The position numbers and the translations under genes are program-made. 64,000 bases of DNA from Streptomyces neyagawaensis (lineage in GTDB: Bacteria; Actinomycetota; Actinomycetes; Streptomycetales; Streptomycetaceae): NCBI RefSeq assembly GCF_023516595.1, contig NZ_JAMGBG010000011.1, positions 186,001 through 250,000 of the forward strand. Direction: 5' to 3'. This document shows positions 41,882-49,069 of this stretch, piece after piece (within the stretch, counting starts at the first letter, position 1; every line of letters begins with the position of its first letter). The notes beneath the pieces are model-generated. The model did not search any database and was not told where the DNA came from. It saw nothing but the letters and a program-made list of their open reading frames with translations.

Positions 41882-42510
41882 TCCCGGCTCCCCGTCACCA
41901 GTTCCTCTTCCCGGGCCTCGTCCTCGGCCCGGCTGATGCCGAGCACCAGCAGCAATTCCTGGTGCAGCCTCATCCACACCGTGTGGTACGAGTCGCACAG
42001 CGGCGAGGCCAGCCATTTCGCCTCGCCTTCGTCGAACCGCTCAAGGGCCTCCTCCAGCTCGCCGAGATACCGTCCGCTGCCCTCGAGTACCTGCTCCAGG
42101 CGGCGCAGCACCGGCTGGATGGCCTCGTGCACGTCCTCCAGCGACTCGCGCACCCCGGCGTCGTAGACGCTGTCGGAGTGGTCGTTGGCCGTGCCGTCGG
42201 GGCGGCACTGCCAGGCCGTGCACACCTCGCGGATCTTCCTGTTGACCGGCAGGAAGGCCTCGTACGCGGCGGTGATCCGTTCCTCCCGAGGCGATCCCGG
42301 CGCGACCCGCAGAACCTGGCCGGCGGCGGCCTTGGCCCGCTCGGTGGGGAGCACGAGCGGCCCCTTCACCATCGCGAGCCCGGCCTCCGCCAGGGGCCGG
42401 TACTCCGCTTCGGTCCTGCCGCGCCACATGCCACGCAGAACGAGGTCGACGACCGCTTCGGTGAGCGTCTCGTCGGGAGCGTCGGGAAGGTCCACGGCAG
42501 GAGAGTGCAT
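41878..42510 (-). CDS. uncharacterised alpha-helical protein preceding the PPDK-like gene
   Basis: A 210-aa protein. ATG 42508-42510 has AAAAGG seven nt upstream; GTG 42516 is possible but too close. It is highly charged and predicted helical throughout, with heptad-like stretches (RESLEDVHEAIQPVLRRLEQ, YLGELEEALERFDEGEAKW). Recognisable segments include VLRGMWRGRTEAEYRPLAEA, VCTAWQCRPDGTANDHSDS and LCDSYHTVWMRLHQELLLVL. No cysteine cluster, signal or membrane segment is present. I do not know the family. The 4-nt overlap with the PPDK-like gene argues for a stable complex or a coupled function, perhaps supplying what the degenerate domain lacks. Confidence 0.8.
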   Translation of the reverse strand: MHSPAVDLPDAPDETLTEAVVDLVLRGMWRGRTEAEYRPLAEAGLAMVKGPLVLPTERAKAAAGQVLRVAPGSPREERITAAYEAFLPVNRKIREVCTAWQCRPDGTANDHSDSVYDAGVRESLEDVHEAIQPVLRRLEQVLEGSGRYLGELEEALERFDEGEAKWLASPLCDSYHTVWMRLHQELLLVLGISRAEDEAREEELVTGSRD

Positions 42511-42589
42511 CGCCACACCTTTTCCCCGGTTCTGTGGTGACCGGTTCCTCGGTTCTGTGTTGCCCGGAGGTTACGCTCCGGCGAGCCTG

Positions 42590-42612
42590 TTAGTGAAGAG
42601 GGATTCAAGAAA
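42590..42612. promoter_or_regulatory. regulon motif copy: TTAGTG-N11-AAGAAA
   Basis: It lies 80-102 nt upstream of the 42510 gene and overlaps the last codons of the enoyl-CoA hydratase gene. It shares TTAGTG with the copy at 30693 and AAGAAA with the copy at 14238. It may mark an internal promoter for the 42510-36597 operon. Confidence 0.4.
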
Positions 42613-43393
42613 CACTTTCGGGTTTCCGGGGTCGGCCGAGGAACGCCGCCATGCGGTCCTGGGCCCCCCGGCCGTCCGCCAGGGCGGCGATCTGCCGCGC
42701 CTCCTCGGCGAGCCGGCGCCCCAGGTCCTCCCCGGTGCCCTCGCGCAGCAGGCGCTTCGCGGCGCGCAGCGCCTCACCCGCGCCGGCGGCGAGCCCGGCC
42801 GCGGCCTCGTACGCGGCCGAGTCCAGTTCCTCGTCGTCGACGGACCGGGAGACCAGGCCCCACCGTTCGGCGTCGTCCCCGGTCAGGACCCGGTTGGTGA
42901 GGATCAGGTCCGTCGCCCGCCGGGGGCCCACCAGGCGCGGCAGGAACCAGGAGGCCCCGCAGTCCGGTGTGAGTCCGACCTCGGTGTACGCCAGCCGGAA
43001 CCGTGCGGACCGCGCCGCCAGGACGATGTCGCCCACGAGAGCGAGGCCGACCCCGCCGCCCGCGGCGGCACCGCGCACGGCCGTCACCACCGGCACGGCG
43101 AGCTCGTGCAGGGTGTGGATCGCGGCGTGCGCGGCGGTCGCCACGGCATGCACATAGGCGCCCGTCCCCTCGCCGAGGCCCGTGAAGGCGCGCAGGTCAC
43201 CGCCCACGCAGAAGGTGGCGCCCGTGGACCGCAGCAGGACCGCGCCGCCGGGGTCCCCTGCCACCTGGGCCGTCGCGTCCCGCAGTGCCTCGGCCATCTC
43301 CAGATCCAGCGCGTTGGACCGCCCGGGCGCGTCCAGGGTCAGCTCGACGACTCCGTCGGGGTGGCGGACCACCCGGACCGGTTCGGTGCTCAT
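42605..43393 (-). CDS. enoyl-CoA hydratase/isomerase
   Basis: A 262-aa crotonase-family protein, start ATG 43391-43393. The oxyanion-hole segments are FCVGGDLRAFTG and VTAVRGAAAGGGVGLALVGD. The acidic catalytic position falls in FRLAYTEVGLTPDCGASWFL: an Asp stands where hydratases have the second Glu, as in PaaG-like isomerases. It could hydrate an enoyl-CoA or shift a double bond. It is divergent from an acyl-CoA dehydrogenase gene with a regulon-type motif between them, and heads the long leftward run to 36597. Confidence 0.92.
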   Translation of the reverse strand: MSTEPVRVVRHPDGVVELTLDAPGRSNALDLEMAEALRDATAQVAGDPGGAVLLRSTGATFCVGGDLRAFTGLGEGTGAYVHAVATAAHAAIHTLHELAVPVVTAVRGAAAGGGVGLALVGDIVLAARSARFRLAYTEVGLTPDCGASWFLPRLVGPRRATDLILTNRVLTGDDAERWGLVSRSVDDEELDSAAYEAAAGLAAGAGEALRAAKRLLREGTGEDLGRRLAEEARQIAALADGRGAQDRMAAFLGRPRKPESVS

Positions 43394-43461
43394 TCGGTGC
43401 TCAGCGGGTGGCTCATGACGCGTCTCCTGTCGTCTTCCCGTCGCCGGGGTCTCCCGGCAAG

Positions 43462-43484
43462 ATACTGAAGACGCTATACAGTTT
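43462..43484. promoter_or_regulatory. regulon motif copy: ATACTG-N11-CAGTTT
   Basis: A near-palindromic copy in the 141-nt gap between the divergent enoyl-CoA hydratase and acyl-CoA dehydrogenase genes. The inner ACTG-N11-CAGT is perfect and the spacer contains TATA, so it overlaps likely promoter boxes for both directions. Confidence 0.55.
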
Positions 43485-43534
43485 CTAGGACGCGACGGGA
43501 CCCGATACCCGTACGCCCGTCGGCGGGAGGTCCC

Positions 43535-44752
43535 GTGCCCATCCAGTTCGATGTCGATCCCACTGTCGCCCGACTCGCCGCGACCACGTCCGCGTTCGTA
43601 CGCGACGTGGTGATCCCGGCGGAGCGGGCCTGCGGCGGGTCCGTGCACGACGGCCCGGAGGATCTGCGGCAGACCCTGCAGAAAGCCGCCCGTGAAGCCG
43701 GTGTCTTCGCTCCCCATGTGCCGACGCGATGGGGCGGACACGGCCTCGACCTGCGCGGGCAGGCGGCGGTCTTCGAAGCCGCGGGCTACTCGCTGCTCGG
43801 CCCCCTGGCGCTGAACTGCGCGGCCCCGGACGAGGGGAACACCCACCTGCTGGAGCGGGTGGCCACCGACGACCAGAAGCAGCGCTATCTGCGCCCGCTC
43901 GCCGCCGGCGATACCCGGTCCTGCTTCGCCATGACCGAACCGGCACCGGGCGCCGGCTCCGATCCCCGCGCCCTGCGAACCGTCGCGACCAGGGTTCCCG
44001 GAGGCTGGCGCATCGACGGGCACAAGTGGTTCATCAGCGGGGCCCGAGGCGCGGGCTTCGCCATCGTCATGGCCCGCACCTCGGGCGATCCCGGCGATCC
44101 GGGCGGCGCCACCATGTTCCTGGTCGACGCCGGGACTCCCGGCATGCGCATCGTCCGGGACATCGAGACGCTCGACGAAGGGCTCTTCGCGGGGCACAGC
44201 GAGATCGTCTTCGACGGGTGCGTGGTGGGGGACGAGCAGGTGCTCGGCGCGGTCGGGCAGGGCTTCGCCGGTGCCCAGGTGCGGCTCGGTCCCGCCCGGC
44301 TGACCCACTGCATGCGCTGGCTGGGAGCCGCGCGCCGCGCCCAGGACGTCGCACTGGAACGGGCGGGCAGCCGCCTCGCGTTCGGTGCCGTCCTCGGCGA
44401 CCTCGGCATGGTGCAGCAGATGCTGGCCGACTCCGAGATCGACATCGAGGCGAGTCGCGCGCTGATCCTGCGTACGGCCTGGGAACTGGACACCGGCTCC
44501 GCGTCGGCCGCGCACCTCACCTCGGTGTCCAAGACGTTCGTCGCGGAGGCCGTGTACCGGGTGGTCGACCGGGCGGTGCAGATCTGCGGCGCACTCGGCA
44601 TCTCGACCGCCGACGCCCCCCTGGCCCGCCTGCTCAGGGAGGTACGGCCGTTCCGTATCTACGACGGCCCCTCGGAGACCCACCGTTTCGCCATCGCGCG
44701 CCGTGCGGTGCGCCCCTACCGCCGGCCGGTCTCGGCTCCCGCCGAGGCCTGA
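43535..44752 (+). CDS. acyl-CoA dehydrogenase
   Basis: A 405-aa protein, start GTG 43535 with GGGAGG four nt upstream. Middle domain: CFAMTEPAPGAGSDPRALR and HKWFISGARGAGFAIVMART. C-terminal domain: VRLGPARLTHCMRWLGAARR and RIYDGPSETHRFAIARRAV. This matches the larger FadE type active on medium or branched acyl-CoA. Divergence from the enoyl-CoA hydratase gene across a shared operator ties it to the same regulon. It might pair with the active-site-degenerate dehydrogenase at 38193. Confidence 0.92.
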   Translation: MPIQFDVDPTVARLAATTSAFVRDVVIPAERACGGSVHDGPEDLRQTLQKAAREAGVFAPHVPTRWGGHGLDLRGQAAVFEAAGYSLLGPLALNCAAPDEGNTHLLERVATDDQKQRYLRPLAAGDTRSCFAMTEPAPGAGSDPRALRTVATRVPGGWRIDGHKWFISGARGAGFAIVMARTSGDPGDPGGATMFLVDAGTPGMRIVRDIETLDEGLFAGHSEIVFDGCVVGDEQVLGAVGQGFAGAQVRLGPARLTHCMRWLGAARRAQDVALERAGSRLAFGAVLGDLGMVQQMLADSEIDIEASRALILRTAWELDTGSASAAHLTSVSKTFVAEAVYRVVDRAVQICGALGISTADAPLARLLREVRPFRIYDGPSETHRFAIARRAVRPYRRPVSAPAEA

Positions 44753-45225
44753 CAGTCGTGAACCTTCGTGGGTGTGATCGTTGAACGCTGCGTCGAGCAT
44801 GTACGTATGGGACGGGGACCGGATCCGGTAGCCGCCTCGGCTCCTCGTGATCCGGCACCGTCACGATGCCCGGTCCCGCCCCGGGAGGGCGTCGATCACC
44901 TCGGAGGTCATGCGGAATCCCGCAGGCTCCGCCGAGGGAGCCCCGGTCGGAGGGCTCGTCGTATCGTTTCGGCCATTCGCGCGCTCGCATATGCCAGGAG
45001 ACTGGCTGAATTGGCATGGTGACAGAGCGTCAGGAGTGACGATACTCGAGTGACAGGCGATTGAGTCATGAACAAAGCGGGCCTCCGTGCGCGCCCATGA
45101 CGTCACCGTGCGTGACATCCGGTCGCCTGGCGTGCACGACCAGCAAGTCTGTGAGGCGAGAACGGGTCCGTACGGCGAGCGGGGCCGGGCGGCGGACGAC
45201 GGCGGTGCGATCGGGGGAGCTGAAG
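44753..45225. other. 473-bp gap with no supported gene
   Basis: I see no convincing gene. Visible structure: a small hairpin GGCTCC-N6-GGAGCC (44925-44942), a direct repeat GAGTGAC at 45034-45040 and 45048-45054 in an AT-richer stretch, and a 10-codon frame from ATG 45066 without a ribosome-binding site. The AT-richer stretch around 45000-45075 is the likely promoter of the gene at 45226. Confidence 0.5.
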
Positions 45226-45636
45226 GTGCACGACGAATTCCTGTGCCATGTCACCGCGTACGGGATGTGCGGCGGACAGCGCGTCGGAGTGCCTCTGGGG
45301 ACCTACCGTGCCCCCACCCTGGCACTGGCGCTCTGGTGGATGCGCGACCGCGCGTTATGGATCGCCGAACGCCTCGACCCGCGCCCCGAGAACCCGACCT
45401 TCCCGCCCAACTCCGTGGTCCCCGTGGCCGACACCGTCCCCGACGTGCCGAGCATGCTGCGCGCCTGGTCCGCCGACGACGTCCAACAGGAACTGGTCGC
45501 CGAGGAGTTGGCCGCCGGGAACCTGGTCCGCATCGCCACCAACGACGACACCACCGAGTACGAGCTGCTCGCCGAGTCCGTCGACGCCGTCCGTATGCAG
45601 CGGATCGCCCAGCGGATCGCCGCCCCCGCCGCCTGA
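45226..45636 (+). CDS. conserved-looking Streptomyces protein of unknown function
   Basis: A 136-aa protein. GTG 45226 is chosen because GGGGGAG lies six nt upstream; the open frame extends further but without codon-bias support. It is acidic and soluble, with HDEFLCHVTAYGMCGGQRVG near the start, LALWWMRDRALWIAERLDP, PPNSVVPVADTVPDVPSMLR and a C-terminal helix VDAVRMQRIAQRIAAPAA. There is no motif I can name. The two Cys near the N-terminus and the Trp-rich helix are the only distinctive points. Confidence 0.75.
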   Translation: MHDEFLCHVTAYGMCGGQRVGVPLGTYRAPTLALALWWMRDRALWIAERLDPRPENPTFPPNSVVPVADTVPDVPSMLRAWSADDVQQELVAEELAAGNLVRIATNDDTTEYELLAESVDAVRMQRIAQRIAAPAA

Positions 45637-45678
45637 CCTTTCCACGCGCGGCCCGGACCCGGCCTCTCGAGCACCCCT

Positions 45679-45763
45679 GCGCCGCGCGGCCTCCGCCCCC
45701 TGAGTGCCTCCGTCGTCGAGGCGCCGCGCGGCCCTCCGCCCCCTGAACGCCTCCGCCGTCGAT
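45679..45763. repeat. two tandem copies of a 42/43-bp unit
   Basis: Copy 1 (45679-45720) and copy 2 (45721-45763) share GCGCCGCGCGG, then CTCCGCCCCCTGA, GCCTCCG and GTCGA, with a few substitutions and one extra base. They lie just upstream of the promoter of the FHA-ABC transporter gene and do not code. Confidence 0.75.
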
Positions 45764-45793
45764 CTATCGGGCGCGCATATGGGGGCTAATCGG

Positions 45794-45799
45794 TAGAAT
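45794..45799 (+). promoter_or_regulatory. -10 box TAGAAT for a probably leaderless transcript
   Basis: TAGAAT ends 7 nt before the ATG at 45807, and no purine-rich ribosome-binding site lies between. A start of transcription at or next to the ATG would give a leaderless mRNA. No strong -35 box is visible. Confidence 0.5.
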
Positions 45800-45806
45800 T
45801 TTCGGC

Positions 45807-48128
45807 ATGGCAGAGCGGTCGATCGCACCGACTGCGCCCGCACTCGTGCTGGAGACCGAGTCGGGCTCCACGGTGATGACCCCGAGCCACGAGTACCACG
45901 TCGGACGCGACCCGCTCAGCGAGATCGTGCTCGACGACGACCGGGTCTCGTGGCACCACGCGGTGCTCAGGGCGCACGCCGACCACTGGACCATCGAGGA
46001 CGAGGACAGCACCAACGGCACCTACGCCGACGGCCACCGCGTCCGCGAATGGGACGTGGGTCCCGGCACCGTCATCCGCTTCGGCAGCGTCGAGGACGGG
46101 CCACGGGCCGTGCTCACCGGGGCACCCGTCCGCCCCTCCGCCGTCTTCCAGCCCGCCTCCACCGGCACCTTCCGCCGACCGACCAGCGTCCGCCCCCTGC
46201 CTGCGCGGACCGTCCGCATCGGCCGCGCCGACGACAACGACCTGGTCATCGACGACCTCGTGGTCTCCCGCCGGCACGCCGAACTACGGGCCCGCCCCGA
46301 CGGCACCTACGAGATCGCCGACCTCGGCAGCCACAACGGCACCTACCTCAACGGCCGTCCCATCGACAGCGCGCCGGTCACTCCCGGTGACATCGTCGGT
46401 ATCGGCCACTCCGCGTTCTGCCTGGTCGGGGACGAACTGCAGGAGTACGTCGACACAGGTGAGGTCTCCCTCGACGTGCAGGAGCTGACCGTCGCCGTCG
46501 ACCGCGGCCGCAAGACCCTGCTCGACAAGGTGGCCTTTCCGGTCGGCGAGAAATGCCTCCTCGCCGTCGTCGGCCCGAGCGGCGCCGGAAAGTCCACCCT
46601 TCTCAACGCCCTCACCGGACAGCGCCCCGCCGACAGCGGCACCGTCCTGTACGACGGCCGGGATCTCTACCGCGACTACGCGGAGCTGCGCCAGCGCATC
46701 GGCCTCGTCCCGCAGGACGACATCCTGCACGCCCAGCTGACCGTCCGCAGGGCCCTCTCCTACGCCGCCGAACTGCGCTTCCCCCAGGACACAGCGAAGG
46801 CCGAGCGACAGGCGCGCGTCGACGAGGTGATCCACGAACTGGGCCTCGAACAGCGCGCCGACCAGCCGATCCACAGCCTCTCCGGCGGCCAGCGCAAGCG
46901 CGTCAGCGTCGCCCTGGAACTGCTGACCAAGCCCTCCCTGCTCTTCCTCGACGAGCCGACCTCCGGCCTCGACCCCGGCATGGACCGCTCCGTGATGCAC
47001 ATGCTGCGCGGCCTCGCCGACGACGGCCGCACCGTCATCGTCGTCACCCACAGCGTCCTCAGCCTCGACGTCTGCGACCGCCTCCTCGTCCTCGCGCCCG
47101 GCGGCAAGGTCGCCTACTACGGGCCCCCGGACGACACGCTCGCCTTCTTCGGCTTCGAACAGTGGCCGGAAGCCTTCGAGGCGTTCGAACGGGACCAGGA
47201 CCGGGACTGGGCGGGGGAGTACCGCGACTCGCCGTTCCACCGCCAGTACGTCACCGCGTCCATGAGCCGCCCGTATCTGCCGGAGGCGGCGCCCGTCGAC
47301 GTGGCACCGCCGCCCAAGCCGCAGAGCTGGGGCGCCCAACTCGGCACCCTGGTCCGCAGGTACACCGCCGCGCTCAGCGCCGACCGCACCTTCCTCGCCA
47401 TCATGATCGCGCTGCCGTTCGTCATGGGTGCCATGGCCAGGGCCCTCGCGGGCAGCGAACTGGACCGTGAGACCGCCATGAACGCGCTGCTCATCCTGTG
47501 CGTCGGCGGCGTCCTGACCGGCGCGGCCAACGCCGTCCGGGAACTGGTCAAGGAACGCGTCATCTACCAGCGGGAACGCGCCGTCGGCCTGTCCAGATCC
47601 GCGTATCTGATGTCCAAGGTCGTCGTCCTCGGCACGATCACGGTGCTCCAGGCCGTCGTCCTCACCCTGGTCGCCCTCCTCGGCGTCGACCTCAACGCCC
47701 CCGGCGGCGAAGGCGTCCTGCTGCCGCCGCTCGTCGAGATCACCCTGGCCGTGGCCCTGCTCGCCTTCACCGCGATGATGCTGGGCCTCGTCGTCTCCGC
47801 GCTCGTCCGCAAGGAAGAGGTCACCATGCCGCTGCTGGTGCTCCTCGCGATCATCCAGGTGGTGTTCTGCGGAGCGCTGCTGGACGTGAAGGGCACCATC
47901 GTCCTGGAACAGCTGGCCTGGCTGGTGCCCTCGCGGTGGGCGTTCGCCGCCATGGCCGGAACCATCGACCTCGAACGGATCGTCCCCGACAAGTCCGACC
48001 CGCTGTTCGAGCACTCCGCCGGTGTGTGGCTGCTCGACCTGGGGATGCTCGTCGTGCTGTCCCTGGTCTGCGGTTACCTCGTCGCCCGTCTGCTGCGCCG
48101 CCGCGAACCCGCGGTGATGCGGAAGTAG
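45807..48128 (+). CDS. FHA-FHA-ABC transporter (ATPase-permease fusion)
   Basis: A 773-aa ABC2/ABCG-type half transporter. The first FHA domain is residues 25-95 (HVGRDPLSEIVLDDDRVSWH, STNGTYADGH) and the second about 130-205 (RIGRADDNDLVIDDLVVSRR, SHNGTYLNG). The ATPase follows (Walker A GPSGAGKST, signature HSLSGGQRKRVS, Walker B LLFLDEPTSGLD), then six C-terminal membrane segments. FHA domains bind phospho-Thr, so activity is probably controlled by the kinase two genes downstream. The substrate is unknown. The ATG at 45807 appears to be leaderless. Confidence 0.94.
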   Translation: MAERSIAPTAPALVLETESGSTVMTPSHEYHVGRDPLSEIVLDDDRVSWHHAVLRAHADHWTIEDEDSTNGTYADGHRVREWDVGPGTVIRFGSVEDGPRAVLTGAPVRPSAVFQPASTGTFRRPTSVRPLPARTVRIGRADDNDLVIDDLVVSRRHAELRARPDGTYEIADLGSHNGTYLNGRPIDSAPVTPGDIVGIGHSAFCLVGDELQEYVDTGEVSLDVQELTVAVDRGRKTLLDKVAFPVGEKCLLAVVGPSGAGKSTLLNALTGQRPADSGTVLYDGRDLYRDYAELRQRIGLVPQDDILHAQLTVRRALSYAAELRFPQDTAKAERQARVDEVIHELGLEQRADQPIHSLSGGQRKRVSVALELLTKPSLLFLDEPTSGLDPGMDRSVMHMLRGLADDGRTVIVVTHSVLSLDVCDRLLVLAPGGKVAYYGPPDDTLAFFGFEQWPEAFEAFERDQDRDWAGEYRDSPFHRQYVTASMSRPYLPEAAPVDVAPPPKPQSWGAQLGTLVRRYTAALSADRTFLAIMIALPFVMGAMARALAGSELDRETAMNALLILCVGGVLTGAANAVRELVKERVIYQRERAVGLSRSAYLMSKVVVLGTITVLQAVVLTLVALLGVDLNAPGGEGVLLPPLVEITLAVALLAFTAMMLGLVVSALVRKEEVTMPLLVLLAIIQVVFCGALLDVKGTIVLEQLAWLVPSRWAFAAMAGTIDLERIVPDKSDPLFEHSAGVWLLDLGMLVVLSLVCGYLVARLLRRREPAVMRK

Positions 48129-48133
48129 CCGCG

Positions 48134-49069
48134 ATGACGACCCCCGGTTTCCTCCCCACGCACGTCGTCCCGCCGGGCGGACTGCCCGCCTGGGAGGCCC
48201 CCGACCCCGCACGCCCCACCGTGCCCCTCGACGCGCTGCTCCCGGTCCAGCTCCTGGACCGGCTCGGCGACTGGGGGCAGGTCCTGTGCGCCAACGGCTG
48301 GTCCGCCTGGGTCGACGGCCGCCTCCTCGTCGCCGTGCCCCAGGCCCCGCCGGCCGCCGGTACCGGGCCCGCCCGCACGGCCGACCCCCGTCCCCTGCTG
48401 GCCCGCGCGGAGGAGGCCCTCGCCCGCTACCGCACGGAGGCGGAGGCCCTCGCGGCCGGACGGCTCGACGGAGGGGCCTTCCGCGACCGGATGAAGGGCC
48501 TGCGGATAGGTGTCGTCGTCGACGGCGACTCGCTGTGGCTGTTCGACGCCGCGCACGAGCGGTGGGTGTACTGCGACGGCACCCGGCTGAGCACGTTCGC
48601 CGTCGCCGGGGAACCCCAGGAGGACCCGGCCCCACCGGCCGCCGCCACGCCGGCCCCGGCCCCGTCTCCGGTCGCCGCCCCGGATCCGGGTGCGGCGCCG
48701 TTCCCAGCTGCGGCACCGGCGCCCGCCCCGGCCCCGGCTCCGGCCCCGGAGCCGATCAGGAGCCCGGAACCGACCCGCGTCGTGGGCGAGCACGCCCCGG
48801 AACCGACCCGTGTCGTGGGGGAGCGCGGCCCGGAACCGACCCGTGTCGTGGGGGAGCGCGGCCCGGTGGAGCCCGCGCCGGAAGAACACGAGCGGGCGGA
48901 CACCGAGCCGGAGCAATACGGGCGGGCAGACACCGCGCCGGTGGAGCAGGAGCGGGCGGACACCGCGCCCGGGGCGCGGGAGCGTACGGAAGCACCCCGC
49001 CCCCGTCGGCAGGGGCCGAGCGACCATGAACCCACCCGTCTCGTGCGGCCGGTGACGCCCGATGAGTGA
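48134..49069 (+). CDS. Pro/Ala-rich protein with tandem Thr-containing repeats, kinase/FHA partner
   Basis: A 311-aa protein, start ATG 48134, five nt after the transporter stop. Residues 1-160 form a compact domain (LLPVQLLDRLGDWGQVLCAN, GWSAWVDGRLLVAVPQ, GLRIGVVVDGDSLWLFDAAH). A Pro/Ala linker follows, then three tandem 11-residue units of the form EPTRVVGExxP and a final EPTRLV. The repeated Thr is an attractive substrate for the kinase encoded next and a ligand for the FHA domains encoded before (inference). It overlaps the kinase gene by 8 nt, so the three genes form one operon. Confidence 0.85.
   Translation: MTTPGFLPTHVVPPGGLPAWEAPDPARPTVPLDALLPVQLLDRLGDWGQVLCANGWSAWVDGRLLVAVPQAPPAAGTGPARTADPRPLLARAEEALARYRTEAEALAAGRLDGGAFRDRMKGLRIGVVVDGDSLWLFDAAHERWVYCDGTRLSTFAVAGEPQEDPAPPAAATPAPAPSPVAAPDPGAAPFPAAAPAPAPAPAPAPEPIRSPEPTRVVGEHAPEPTRVVGERGPEPTRVVGERGPVEPAPEEHERADTEPEQYGRADTAPVEQERADTAPGARERTEAPRPRRQGPSDHEPTRLVRPVTPDE

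Noticed and set aside
5362..44752. Classical cholesterol or simple aromatic degradation cluster
   Set aside because: Ltp2-like, OB-fold and ChsE-like genes are present, but no KshA/KstD, extradiol ring-cleavage or hydrolase set was found, and there are no MaoC-type ChsH genes.
5362..44752. Secondary-metabolite biosynthetic cluster
   Set aside because: No polyketide synthase, NRPS, terpene cyclase or tailoring set; the enzyme mix is catabolic.
44768..45022. An 84-codon open frame in the gap after the acyl-CoA dehydrogenase
   Set aside because: No ribosome-binding site, Arg-rich composition and no recognisable motif.
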